A stretch of 64,000 bases of DNA from Theristus sp. LFF4_11 (lineage: Eukaryota > Nematoda > Chromadorea > Monhysterida > Xyalidae), in assembly GCA_030248135.1 (NCBI GenBank), contig JASANC010000064.1, positions 1-64,000 of the forward strand, written 5' to 3'. Position numbers and translations under genes: made by a program. The notes under the pieces were generated by a model that saw only the letters and a program-made list of their open reading frames with translations, had not been told where the DNA came from and searched no databases. Positions 1-10,673 of this stretch are shown one piece after another (position 1 is the first letter of the stretch; each line of letters opens with the position of its first letter).

Positions 1-292
1 GCAAGCTTTTAAACAACAAACGCGGCGCAAAAATATGACTCTTATGTACTTGTATCCGTGTGTACCACATCAGAGACTTGAAAAGCGTTGTCGAGCCAAG
101 TCTTTCACTGCTTACACAAGGCCATATTCCTCCTTTTATATGCGTCTCCCGCATTTTTAGATAATGAATCATAGTCCTTGGTCCTAGCCTTACTGTAGTG
201 TTACTAAAACAATTTTGTTGCTTTTAAAAAAGTTTCTAACACAGGATAAATAGCTTGACAGCTATTGTCTTGTTCTGCCACAATAACATTCA

Positions 293-1448
293 GTGGCGAG
301 AAACAAATCCCAAATTCCAAATCGTGGAGTTTTTTGGCGCGTCCTGTATTTTCGGAGATTTGCTGCAGCAGAGAGCAAGCAGCAGCAGCCAATTTGTCAC
401 AAACTAGTGATCTCCGTGAAAGCCATCACCGGAAGGGTCAACAGCTTCGCCAAAAACATGAATTTTGAATCACTGGTTACCGAATAACCACAAGAGTAAC
501 AAAAATTCTTGAAATAATAATTGGTGGTATGAAACATCAGCCGTGTTCGTGATGCTGCATGCAGTGGTGGACAAACAAACAGTTGCTTGACTTTCTATGT
601 GCTTGTGACAAACAAACAAACACACTCACTAAAGACAACGGCGAACACATTGAGCAAACTTAATTATGAAACGCTCTGAAACAACAATGCTAAATCAGAG
701 TCTGGTGCCAAAGAGAAGATTTAGAGCACCGACATGACAACTTGAACGATGTTTGTCCAGAGTCGCGCTAGTACGCTGTCAAAAAACCAACTTTGTGAAT
801 TTTATCGGCTGCAGTGATTTGAATCAATGTTTTTAGCTGGAAATTCAAACAACATAAAAAGAAGGCGTAAATTCTATCAGTGTTTCAAATTTCAGCTCAA
901 TACGCTGGTGGCTACAATGTATTTTAATGTTCACTTTTGTACCCATTCTTTACAGCCGAACTCTAAATTATAGGGAGTCAGCTGATTTGTTGATGATTAC
1001 GGTATGTATGCATTCTTTGCAAACCAAATTGTGCCCCCACAGCAATGCCTGCACGGAAACCATGTATTTCGTAATCACCAATCAATCAGCTGATTCCTAT
1101 AATTTAGAGTTTGACTGTACTTAAAATTGTAATAAATCGGGATAAAATTCGGAAAAAAAACAAACACAGAAAAGTTTAGGAACTGTTTGTCCACCACTGC
1201 ATGCAGCATCACGAATACGGCTGATGTTTCATTGTGCCTATTACAACAACGAAATTTCGTTACTCAGGGAAGTTAATGATTCTATACAACACACGTTGTA
1301 ACTGTGTTTTTTGGCGAAGCTGTTGACCCATCCGTTAATGGCTTCAACGAAGGTCACCAGTTTGTGACAGACTGGCTGCTGCTCCAAATCTCCGAAAATA
1401 CAGGGTTGGTCAAAAAGCAGCACGATTTGGGAATTGCTCGTTTCTCGC
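293..1448. mobile_element. Foldback element with ~280 bp inverted arms
   Basis: The left arm (about 293-585) is the imperfect reverse complement of the right arm (about 1178-1448). Matching landmarks are GCATGCAGTGGTGGACAAAC at 568-588 against its complement near 1187-1205, the block around TTCGCCAAAAAC (447-458) against TTTTTGGCGAAGC (1309-1321), and the outer ends CGAGAAACAAATCCCAAATT against AATTTGGGAATTGCTCGTTT-like sequence at 1425-1445. The interior (586-1177) has no coding potential and holds a nested MITE-1 copy. No transposase is present, so it is non-autonomous. Arm-like solo copies recur elsewhere (2890-3085). Confidence 0.7.
948..1124. mobile_element. MITE-1 palindromic element, nested in the foldback element
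   Basis: This is a near-perfect palindrome. It starts CCGAACTCTAAATTATAGGG, then AGTCAGCTGATT, and ends with the complementary AATCAGCTGATTCC and TATAATTTAGAGTTTGACTG. The middle carries ATGTATGCATTC/TTGCAAACC and GCCTGCACGGAAACCATG, the degenerate centre seen in the other copies. It lies entirely inside the foldback element, so it inserted later or was carried along. It encodes nothing. Confidence 0.75.
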
Positions 1449-1559
1449 TACTACCCTATTAGTGTTGCCGCGAGTCAGCGTTTCCAGAATACTGAGGGTC
1501 ACGAAACAGACGGTGTCTTTTTTCTGAAATTCCACGAGACGAAACATGACAGAACATGA

Positions 1560-1700
1560 AGTTCGCTGTTTGCGGTTTCGCCAGGTAGACGCATACCGCG
1601 GTGTCCCCTGGCTCGTCAGTGCGACGGACACCAGGCAGAACTGCCGAAGGTATTTTGCCACGGACAGATCTTATAGTCTGGGTAAAACATCAGCGAACAA
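1560..1700 (-). repeat. Dispersed repeat with hammerhead-like core, copy A
   Basis: Read on the minus strand this copy runs CGCTGATGTTTTACCC, then a CTGACGAG box (about 1610), a stem half CCAGG, a loop, CCTGG, and CGAAACCGCAAAC (about 1568). It aligns over about 130 bases with 7040-7180 and partly with 5805-5945. CTGANGA plus GAAA flanking a helix is the conserved core of hammerhead ribozymes. I could not find convincing stems I and III or a cleavage triplet, so catalysis is not claimed. Confidence 0.4.
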
Positions 1701-2269
1701 ACGAAAAGAGACGAGAGACGAGACGCGCAACCACAAAAGTTAAAAACGATATTTCCATTTTCACATGTTTCAAACGTCTCAAGTCAATGTTATTGTTATT
1801 GTTTTGCGGTTATGTTATGAGAAAATGTGTAATGGCATGTTTAAGCAGCCGCCTTTTCGTGTACCTTTGTGTATGCAGGTTGTTGGGTTACGGTATTTGT
1901 CGTGTTATAAGGGCTGGGAGCGTGTTTTATTTGCCCAGTCCCAGTCCACCGAGTTTTATTATTTATTCGTTTCGTTTTATCCAGGTTCCGTTTTGTTAAC
2001 CACTTCATTGTTTCGTACTAAAAAAAGTGAATTGACCGGATTAACGAAGTAAAAGAGAAAGAAGAAAAGAGGACTGGCCGTTTTATCGACGAATTGAATA
2101 ACAAATAAAAGAGATTGACATTTAATTGTGAGACACACACACACGCATACATCCTTTGTCACGCACACGTCTTCAGACACGACCGCTCGGATTGCTTCGG
2201 CAGTCTAGAGTGATAATCATTACACTAAGGAGGTCCATTTCAAATGTTATTGCGGTTGCTCGTAAACTC
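1701..2269. other. Intergenic stretch, no gene seen
   Basis: AT-rich sequence with short chance ORFs and a short CA-rich run near 2131-2143. I see no recognisable domain or RNA. Confidence 0.6.
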
Positions 2270-2665
2270 TCCACAACTCCGTAGTTAAGAAACTCAATGT
2301 GCGCACAGACAGGTAAACAGATGCATGACGCGGGAACTCAAAATTGACAAAGTGATCCGAGTCCCCTAATTAGGACCGAGTCACTCAGGCTACTTTGAAT
2401 TTCTACACAAAGATTGAAACTACTAAAGGCGCGTTTAGCAATTAGTTTTTTGTGCGTACGCACGGACACGACACGTAAAAAATGGCCACGCGATTTAGAA
2501 ATCGTGTCGTGTGTGCTATCTTAATGCATTACGGACACGATTAGTTTGCGCACGGGATTTAGAACGACGTTTGTGCGTACGGACGAAAAACTAAATGGTG
2601 TTTCCGCCTTAAGTGTCTTTTCTGCGTCTGCAATGCACTGAGTCGCACAACCTTTAAAGTGCTAA
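2270..2665 (+). repeat. Dispersed repeat interrupted by a younger MITE
   Basis: The flanks (about 2270-2426 and 2613-2665) match a copy at about 49640-49810. Shared words include ATGCATGACGCG, AAAGTGATCCGAGT, CCTAAATTA/ACAGCCG-like sequence, GTCACT and CGTCTGCAACGCA, ending in GAGTCGC. In the 49.7 kb copy the two flanks are contiguous, which dates the insertion at 2427-2612 as later. Confidence 0.55.
2427..2612. mobile_element. MITE-6, inverted-repeat element
   Basis: The left end AAAGGCGCGTTTAGCAATTA continues into AGTTTTTTGTGCGTACGCAC. It is mirrored by the right end GTGCGTACGGACGAAAAACT followed by AAATGGTGTTTCCGCCTT. The interior has two diverged head-to-head GGACACGA motifs. It is 186 bp with no ORF, and it sits inside another repeat. 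Confidence 0.6.
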
Positions 2666-2889
2666 CTGAATATACGTCACAAGATGACCAACCACTCTGC
2701 CACTGATTGAAGACAAATCAGGAAAACGAGCGGTGACCGAATCGTGTGCGCATAATAACATACTGAATGGCATGCACAAAGAAACGTAATACCGTATATC
2801 ATAATAATACACGAAATTTTCAGACACCAACCGAAAAAACTGGTAATTCAGAACAAAACAAAAAACAAACACAGAAAAAACCAGCCACC

Positions 2890-3085
2890 ACTTCATTAGT
2901 CCACCGCCACTGTTCCATAAATGCAGCATCACCGAAACGGCTGATGTTTCATCATGACCATTTCAAAAAAATGTCGATGCTTTCTGGATACCAGATATTC
3001 CACAATATCTGCCCTGTCATTTGGTTTTTGGCAAAGCTATTGGCCCATCCGTTGATGGCTTTAACTGTGAATGCAGTACGCAAAC
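2890..3085 (+). repeat. Solo copy of the foldback arm
   Basis: This resembles the right arm at 1185-1345. It carries a TCCACC..CTG block, GCAGCATCAC, CGGCTGATGTTTCATC, then TTTTTGGCAAAGC, TTGGCCCATCCGTTGATGGC and TTTAAC. Weaker relatives with only the CTGATGTTTCAC box and a downstream TTGGCAAAGTC-like box recur at about 3860-3980, 5065-5175, 6445-6550, 7235-7360, 10490-10600, 13000-13110 and 14445-14560. Confidence 0.5.
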
Positions 3086-4049
3086 ATTGAATGCCTAATA
3101 GACAACCACTGTATATCCAATTACAAAAATTGTCAGGTAGCTGATAAAATTCAATGGCAGTGGAATTCAAACTTCGATATTGAATCATACTAACCAATTC
3201 GTTCGACCGTGTATTTGCGTGCCCAGATAATAAAAAAACGCCTCTGTTTCTTTTTAAACAGTTGTAAACATTATCGTGAACATTTTGTGACCAGAAAATT
3301 TTGAACCCCGGTTTTCTCATGTTATTGGACAGCATGTTTTTAATTTTTTTCAATTTTTATTAAATTCTGAAAACACACGTCGCTGATGCTTCACGCTGAA
3401 CACCAGTCGAGAAAGAAACATCTCATTCACAAGTTTGTGTTTTTTCCATTTTGGAGTAGTTTAAAAATTTTACAGGAAGTCACCGATTTTGCGTCGGTAA
3501 TTTTTTCAAGCATACAATTGTGCCGTTCAATGGTTTTATAGCGGTAATGATACTGAAAAACATACGTCAACGTCGTTTGGTCGTTTGACAGTGAACTTGA
3601 AGAAAGGTCCCGTTATGATGTTTCAGCTCAAATAGAAATTGCGAGCTGTAAACAAAGAAAGCAATAAGTATAGCAAACTGGCCAAATACTAAGGTATACT
3701 ACTGAAATTATTTTTTGTCAAAGCCGTTTTTTGTTGCGGCTTTACCGAACGGCATGTAGAGTCGTTTAAGAAAAAATAAATGGAAAATGAGAAAATGATA
3801 CCGTAAGTTGCCATTTAAGTTTAAACTCTGTCAATAATTTGAAAATTAGCATTTTTGTGTGTGCAACTGATGTTTCACCACAGCGATATAGATATGAACA
3901 CGCAGAACAAACCTCAATGCCATTCTGGTATATTACTATATTACTACTAAAACGTTTTTTTGGCAAAGTCCTTCTGGAGGACTTCGTCCGGAAGGATCGT
4001 AGGCTGACGCCGTGTCGAGATTCCAGTTTGCACTTGAGTGGAAACTGGA

Positions 4050-4518
4050 TGTTACCGTATTACCCCCATTAAACCCCCCCCCCACCATTAATCCCCCCCA
4101 CCAATAAACCCCCACCCCCCCGACCAGTTTCCAAATAATCCCCCCCCCACAAATAATCCCCCATGGGGGATTATTGGAGACCTGTTTGAAACACATACCC
4201 AGCGAATTCAGTGGCTGGTTGCAGTGAAAATGATGAAATTGTGCTACCAAAGGCCCCAAATGGGTGAGTTAATAGTAATTTCATTACAAAAGGCTGTTAC
4301 AAAAGGAAATTTCTATGTAGAGTAGAAGTTTCTGCGACTTTTTGCCTGCCATGCAATGTATTTTTGCTATTTTTCAACAAACCCCCACCCCTAGAATTTT
4401 TTGTAAAATAAACCCCCCCCCACCAATAATCCCCCCCCCCACCAATAAACCCCCACCCCTAAAAGTCGCTGACGTATTAATCCCCCATGGGGGTTTATTG
4501 GGGGTAATACGGTATATC
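4050..4518. mobile_element. MITE-4, C-rich element ending in TACCGTATTACCCCC
   Basis: The left end TTACCGTATTACCCCCATTA and right end ATTGGGGGTAATACGGTATA are complementary. The interior has long runs of C in CCCCACCAATAAT-type repeats, and the palindrome CCCCCATGGGGG appears near both ends. A 5'-truncated copy lies at 13775-14114 and matches 4170-4514 almost base for base. No ORF. Confidence 0.7.
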
Positions 4519-5257
4519 TGCTGTGTGACTGTTATCCACTGTATGCGTGGCACGCAGTGTATGAGTTCTTGCGCATGCCGTTGTTTCTAAGAAGCTCGTG
4601 CGAGCTCTTCAGAGCTCTCCACAAAATAACACGCGAGGTATGTATGCTGTGACGCAGTAGCCCGCCCCTCTTTGCTGATTGACTGAATTTGCGGAGAGAG
4701 ACTGCGAGAGGTGGAGAGAATTCACCTGCTATTATTTTAGCCTGGTGTTACTCGAATTTTATTTTTCGATAGTTTTTTTAAACTTTCGATATTAAAATTT
4801 CAAAAAGTTGTCCTGCCACTGAAATTTCGGTTTGTTTTTGACACTTCTGTGAAATTATGTGCAAGCAGCTGCATAATGATGGTGGTTTCGGTTTCTGCTT
4901 CGGTGTTGGATTGCGCTTTCCAGAACATTCAGGGGAAGCGATGTGGATTTTAACGCAAATCCGGAAAAGAATGGAAAACGAAACAAAGACACTAAGTTTT
5001 TGTGTCTCTGTGAAATTAAAAAAGAACTTTTTTTGCTGCCGTTCTAAATATTTCCAATTTCATGTGACTGATGTTTCACTTTGAGTATATATGATAAACC
5101 CAATTACAATTGTATAGAAGGTGCGACTATATATTTATAACGTGTATAGTCATTCTTTGGCGAAGTCATTCCACAAGTGTTTTGACTTCTGGAACTTTCA
5201 CAATCGGAACAAAACGAGTAATTTCAGTTGCATCGTGTCAAGTTGCAAATTTGATAT

Positions 5258-5526
5258 ACCGTAAAGTCTTGCATATAAGATATTCTTATAAGAATTTGAA
5301 AATCAAAAATTTCTCGAAAAAAGGGGAATTTCGTGTGACAACCTTATAAAGGTCTTATAGAGGTCTTATAAAGCGAAGATTAGGAATTCCGGGCCTTATA
5401 AACGGAGTGGGATTTCGACAAAGTCAAAATTTTGCTTTTTTTGGTTTTCCGCCATGTGAAACTCCGCCCACTTTTGGTGGGGGTCTTATAAGTGGGAGGA
5501 ACCTTATTGGCAAGACTTTGCGGTAA
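5258..5526. mobile_element. MITE-3, TACCGTAAAGTCTTGC element
   Basis: The terminal inverted repeats are TACCGTAAAGTCTTGCATAT and the complement of GGCAAGACTTTGCGGTA. Internal CTTATAA motifs repeat (AGGTCTTATA, ACCTTATAAAG, GGGCCTTATAAACG). About 269 bp, non-coding. Other copies are at 9976-10243, 12480-12746 and 16935-17201. Confidence 0.8.
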
Positions 5527-5659
5527 CATTGAAAGCGAATAATGAACTTTTGAATTCGCGTTAACACAAACCCCGATGCACGGTAAGATTCAGACCGTTT
5601 ATCGTAGTTTGGTGACCGCCTATAAAGAATATTCTCACTCGATGCGTGTGTGGCTTTCA

Positions 5660-5715
5660 CATAGACAAGGCCAAAAACATCGCCTAAAAATCCCAACAAC
5701 AACAACAACAAGGCA
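5660..5715 (+). repeat. SINE 3' tail fragment
   Basis: The string GGCCAAAAACATCGCCTAAA followed by AATCCCAACAACAAC matches the 3' end of the full SINE at 14154-14354, which also ends in a (CAA)n tail. The tRNA-like head is not recognisable upstream, so this is a truncated or old copy. Confidence 0.6.
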
Positions 5716-5804
5716 GAAAAAACGCGATGCTTTTAATTTGATTGAGCACCAAACGCAAGGTCTTCAAACTAGGACATTGTCTTGTGTGCAACACCACTGT
5801 TTCG

Positions 5805-5950
5805 CTGATGTTTCATCGAGACACATTACATCCGTCTGTGCTCCTTAACATTTTTATTGGCCTGTGCAGCCCGAGCCTTGTCGTACTGATGAGCCTGGGG
5901 GCCCAAGGCATACGCTAACCAGGCGAAACCGCAAGAAATCAGTGCTTGGA
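5805..5950 (+). repeat. Dispersed repeat with hammerhead-like core, copy C
   Basis: This copy has CGCTGATGTTTCATC, then CTGATGA at 5887-5893, stem half GCCTGG, a 19-base loop, stem half CCAGGC and GAAACCGCAAG ending near 5935. The 6-bp helix differs from copy A (CCAGG...CCTGG) by swapped bases on both strands, a compensatory change. Stems I and III were not found. Confidence 0.4.
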
Positions 5951-6639
5951 CCAGCTGTGATATTGAAAGCAAAACCCTTAATAGCAAAAAATAATCGTTT
6001 TCTCAAGAAATGTACTGGTGCTTAGGCTGATGTTACATGACTAATTGAAAAGTTCCATTTCATGTTTTGCTCTTCATACCCACGGTAGTTGGTTTGAGCC
6101 TAATTTAACTCGAAATATATTTATTTGTTTTTTGCCAGGGAGTCAATTTTTAAGGGCTTCCAAAAAGTTAGTTAAGCGCCATTCATGGAGGTATATGGTA
6201 TTTTCGATCGATTAAAGAACGAGACTGGTGCAAGGTTGGAATGATCCTAGTGACAACCTATTTTGAATCGTACCGAAACAACCGTATCAAAAAATACTTG
6301 TAACTGCCCCAAAATACGGTGCATAAAAACCGTACCAAAACTGTGCTGAAACCTTTTTGTCCTTTTGTCGCCAGTGATACAAAACGTAAACCAGGGCAAC
6401 GCGTGGTCATGCACAGGTTCGCAAATTTTTACACATTGCTGAAGCATATGGCTGATGTTTCACTGCGAATACAGCTACTAACACATGAGTGTTTTAAAAA
6501 AAATGTCGCAGCAAAGTCAATACACCGTTTTTTGGCAAAGTCCTTTTATGACGAGGACTTCTTTGAAACGGCTGCTCAATTTGCTGCCTGTGTCGGGAGG
6601 ACGCAACACGTCCAAACAGAAAAAACCACGGCTTTTAAT

Positions 6640-6752
6640 GATGACTCATATGCATGCATTCTGAGCAGTCCAGGACTCCGCCTGCACAAAAACGCGGATC
6701 ACATGATCACCAAGCAATCCGCTGATTACTTATAATTTAGGGTTCGGCTGTA
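6640..6752. mobile_element. MITE-1 partial copy
   Basis: It contains ATATGCATGCATTCTGAGCA, GCCTGCACAAAAACGCGG, ATCACATGATCACCAAGCAA and TCCGCTGATTACTTATAATT, ending GGTTCGGCTG. The left end is diverged. Confidence 0.55.
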
Positions 6753-7039
6753 ACCGTTTTTTAACCGCTTGGTAAAAAAGTACTCATTTACTGCCTTTTG
6801 GTCAAAACCAAGTTGTTCGATATGCCAATACGACGCAAAAAATAAATTCTGATCCCATGCTACAGTGTATTCTCACACCATTTGGATTCCTAAAACTATT
6901 CTCAATAATATTTCAAATCCTGATCCTACAATGTATTTCCAAATCCACTTCGAATCCAATCTTATTCCCATTTCCAATTGTTCCCACGTCTTATTATTTT
7001 TCCGGTCAACTAAAACTACCGACGATGGACTTTCTAGGT

Positions 7040-7180
7040 TCGCTGATGTTTTACCGAGCCGAGACTATGAGATCTGCCTATGGTAAAACTCCTTCGACAG
7101 TTCTGCCTGATGTCCGTCGCTGAGCGTCCGGGGGTATCGTGGTCTACCTGGCAAAACCGCAAACACGCGAACTTCATGCT
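7040..7180 (+). repeat. Dispersed repeat, copy B (degenerate hammerhead-like core)
   Basis: This is collinear with copy A (1560-1700, opposite strand): CGCTGATGTTTTACC, GGTAAAACTCCTTCGACAG, TTCTGCCTGATGTCCGTCGC, then CTGAGCG, CCGGG, ACCTGG and CAAAACCGCAAACA. The helix can still form with a G-T pair, but both core boxes are mutated, so a functional ribozyme is unlikely here. Confidence 0.4.
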
Positions 7181-7466
7181 TGACCTACCTTATAACAAAA
7201 AACATTCCTTTCCATTTCATTCAGACGAATCAAATGAGTCAGCTGATGTTTCAAAGAACGTTAGAATGGTGTGTTGCTCTTACACGTTTCATTCCTCCTC
7301 GGGAAAAGTCCTTGTTTTTATCATTAAAAAATGATAGAATTTTTTGTCGAAGTCGTCCATTCCACACGGCTTTATCCGAAAGTAACATAACATACGCTAC
7401 ATAACATAACCACGTGCGATATTATCTTATTCCACAAATTCCGTTCAATTTCGTTCAGTGCAGTGT

Positions 7467-8791
7467 TCAGAACATAAAGCTCGCCAGCGAAAACAGTCCT
7501 CTGATCACCTCTGAAACGAACACGAGAAACGACACGAAGTGCACGATCAGCAACACAACAGTGAGCCATCCGACCGAGCTCAGTGCGATCGGCTGGACGG
7601 CGCGCACTGGCCGCGATTCGTCGCACTGAACGAAACCGGCGCGAAGTTCGTGACGCCGCAATGTTCGTCGATCCTCTAGAGCGAAAATCGACTCTACGAC
7701 GTTCGCGTGACGAATCAGCGCCTCGTCTATCGCGCGCACCCACGATCTCGCTGTGTGTTCGCCGAATATCAGCCCGCCGTGTACGCCGTCGAACTCCGGC
7801 AACGTCGCCGTACGCAAGCAGTGGCACTTCTCGAGAATCAATCGTTCTCCGCGCGTCAACCACTGAATGATCACGCGGCGACGGTCTGCGTGCAACGCGA
7901 ACGCAACGCCATGGTGCCAGTTCTTACCATCAGACACCGTTCGTAGACGCAGCGTTTCGGGCGGATTTGCCAGCATCGCTTGCCGCATCGACGGTTGCCG
8001 AGCGAGCAGCTCGGCATAGACCGGCCGATTAGCGTTCAACACCAGACGCATGCGTCCGTTCGCGATGGCGCTCAGCAACTCGTCAAGGTTCGTGAACGGT
8101 CGATGCTCGTATCGGACGAGCAGTCGCGCGAGCAGATGATTACCGTAGATCGCCAGAAACACCGTGAACGCAATCTTGTGCACGGCGCCGGACAGCGCCT
8201 GTGAGCAGCTCGCCCACGGCGTACAACATCGGTCGTACATGGTTCTGCGAAACTTGTAGCAGAGAAACACGAACGCACAGAGCAGCCACGTGTTCGCAGT
8301 GTACATGTCGATGTAGGAGCGGAACGAGCCGACAGTGTCCGCGTGTTGTCGCGCGTGCACAGCCACTGCGTCACTTCTGTAGAGTTGACTGCTGCCGAAC
8401 GAGAATCGCTTTAATGGGCATTCATGAAGCAGTATTTAGTGACGCATAGCTATGTTTCACAATCACACAGCTACGCGTCACTAAATACTGCTTCATGAAT
8501 GCGCGCCTTTATTCGTTCGGCGGTCGCTGCCCAGTGGCCGTGCGCGCCGTCGGCGTCCGCATTGTCAAGCAGTTCAAAGAGGGCATCATAAACGCTCCGG
8601 TTGTTGTTTGCGTCGGCATCCACTCGCACCAGTTCATACGGAATGTTGGCCGCGTCGAACAAGCGCCTGTGCACTTCGGCCAGCGCGCCCGGTCGCGGAC
8701 AGGAACGTGTGCTCGCGAGGTTCGTGCGGAGGGCGCACGGCGCGATCTCGCCCTCCCACACTGCCAGGCGAAACACGGAGCGATTGCTCAT
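7467..8791 (-). CDS. Ionotropic glutamate receptor-like protein, interrupted by a MITE
   Basis: The minus-strand ORF has two parts, 8791-8512 and 8411-7467. With the 98 bases 8414-8511 removed, one 408-codon frame runs from ATG 8791 to the stop at 7467. Part one resembles the S1 ligand-binding lobe (FRLAVWEGEIAPCALR, then PGALAEVHRRLFDAANIPYE). Part two has a first membrane span around TANTWLLCAFVFLCY, a pore/second-span region ending FLAIYGNHLLARLL, an S2-like segment starting PFTNLDELLSAI, and a last span GWLTVVLLIVHFVSFLVFV. The order fits the variant ionotropic receptors of invertebrates, likely a sensory ion channel. The ATG lies just after a possible acceptor (ACTTTCAG), so a signal-peptide exon may be missing. 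The gene is GC-rich and codon-biased, unlike its surroundings. It is either an insertion-broken gene or one that splices the MITE out. Confidence 0.6.
8412..8511. mobile_element. MITE-2 copy inside the receptor coding sequence
   Basis: A palindrome with ends ATGGGCATTCATGAAGCAG and CTGCTTCATGAATGCGCGCC, including TATTTAGTGACGC on both arms. It is flanked on both sides by TA (8412-8413 and 8510-8511), a TA target duplication. Deleting one TA plus the element (98 nt) rejoins the receptor codons GAA CGA ATA AAG CGA TTC in frame. On the coding strand the insert begins GC and ends AG after a shared TAAAG, so a GC-AG intron is formally possible. Confidence 0.85.
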
Positions 8792-8839
8792 GGCTGTGGG
8801 GTCGGCGGTGACACTGCTGTTTTGTCTGAAAGTTTTTTA

Positions 8840-9430
8840 AAAATTGTTACAATCTTAAAAATCAAAACCAGGTTCCTGTTAGTCAAGTACCACAAAATTA
8901 GTTCGCTGATTGGTTGGTTTTATTGGGATGGCAAAACAGCCAGCGGCTCAAGTAACGTGTTGTGTGAGCGATAATACAATATTTTATTACGGCAATACAA
9001 GCTTCGTCTGATCGCAATGGTGTTTTGAATGAAAATTACAATCTCCGTGGATTTTCGAACCGGAATATGCGTTTAATTTTTGCTTTTTCTGTTTTGTTTC
9101 TATCGGGGCTCAAATATGGTGGTCTGTAAAAGGTTTTTGTTTGCTTTTAAAAAACTCGTTATACTTTTGGCATTTTTTAAAAGCGCGTTATATTTCTATC
9201 TGCGCAAGATCACATAGCCAGTGTTGAGTGTTGATTTTCTGCTTTTACACTGGGCTTTCCAAAAATACGTACAAAAATAACTAGTTAAGGAAAGAAAATC
9301 ATGTTTCAAGTAGTAATAGTCAGTAGTTAAGATTTAGCTGGACAAAACCCAAAAAGCCAGCAAAAATGCCATGAAATTTTCTCATCGCTCAAAGAGACGG
9401 CGTTACAGTACATTTTCAGTATCTAAAAAT
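8840..9430. other. Intergenic, nothing recognised
   Basis: AT-rich unique-looking sequence between the receptor gene and the duplicated block. No domain, RNA or clear repeat seen. Confidence 0.5.
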
Positions 9431-10673
9431 GTAACGTCTTGTGTGATCTTGCTTGCTTGCTTAATAAACTGCTGTGATCTACACGAGCGAGGACTTTTCG
9501 CTATCAAATTTCTCATGGCGTTTGTTTATTTAACGCAATTAAAGTCATCAAATAAGGCTTAGAAATACAAATATTGAAATATTACTTAGTAATTGAAATG
9601 AACTGAAATGCAATAAGTTGCATTTGGTTTGAGGGGTGAAAAATTGACCGATGTCAATTTACAACTGGCTCGGTTCGGTTCAGTTGTTCAGTGTGATAGA
9701 TAACCACGGATTTTAATGATGGCACACATCCGATGTTGAAAGCTCATCAGCACTTTCTGGTGCAGTCAAGTGACAGCGTCAATTTAGCACACACCGTCTC
9801 ACACTTTTTTGAAAACCTCATTATCGGTTTGTTTGCAGTGCATCCCAGTAGCCGCAAATGTCTTCAACTCCAAATGGGCAATTACCTTGTGTTCAACTTG
9901 CAGCGTCCTTTCAGTCAGAAGTGATTTTTTTTGTCACTTTTCAAAAACATTGCCAAAAAGACAAACAAAAAAAAATACCGTAAAGTCTTGCGTATAAGGT
10001 CTCCTTATAAAAATTTGAAAATAAAAAAATTCTGAAAAAAGTGGAATTTTGTGTGACAACCTTATAAGTGGGAGGAGGTCTTATAAAGCGAAGATTAGAA
10101 AGCCCGGGCCTTATAAACGGGTGGGATTTCGACCAAGTCAAAATTTTGAAATTTTTAGTTTCCCGCCGTGTGACACTCAGCCCACTTTTGGGTGAGGGTC
10201 TTATAAGTGGGAGGAACCTTATATGCAAAACTTTACGGTAATGCAAATTAAAAAATGCGAACTCTAAGTTCCATATAATTTTTAAATTTCAGACCCGTCC
10301 ATTCAACGAGACACGATATAGAGCAACAAACGGTAGTTTTTTGGCCTACCTTGTACAGTTAGTTAGAAACACCCTGTGCTTCAGGACATTTGCCTCTCAC
10401 CACGCACGGCAATTGTCATTCTTGTGAGAATGGTCGTAAAAACAGGATTTGAAAAAACGAACGCACGCGCCAGGTCTTTGTCGTCTTGGTACAGTTGATG
10501 TTTCAGGTGGGCTACAAACCAAACCCAAGAAACGCTTTGTGCCTTTTGGCATAATTTTTCGAAAGTTATTTTTGGAGAAGTCGTTCACTTTATGTAAACG
10601 ATTTCATAATCAACTGCAGCTCATTGAGGTAGCCCGTAGCATAAGAAAGAAAATAATAAAATTTCAGTTTTTC
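9431..10673 (+). repeat. Direct duplication, copy 1
   Basis: Nearly identical to 11692-13183 over its whole length, starting at AACGTCTTGTGTGATCTTGC and ending at TAAAATTTCAGTTTTTCAT. Differences are scattered substitutions and one 245-bp element present only in copy 2. Both copies carry the same MITE-3 (9976-10243 here), which therefore predates the duplication. The 1.0 kb between copies (10674-11691) is different sequence. Confidence 0.8.
9976..10243. mobile_element. MITE-3 copy
   Basis: Ends TACCGTAAAGTCTTGCGTAT and ATGCAAAACTTTACGGTA, with internal CTTATAA motifs. Same family as 5258-5526. Confidence 0.8.

Noticed and set aside
5866..5945. Complete, active hammerhead ribozyme
   Set aside because: Only the core boxes and stem II are visible. 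I found no stem I/III pairing or cleavage triplet, so it is reported only as a candidate.
7583..7946. Plus-strand Arg/Ser-rich ORFs opposite the receptor gene
   Set aside because: Shadow frames of a GC-rich minus-strand gene. The minus frame has membrane spans and receptor motifs.
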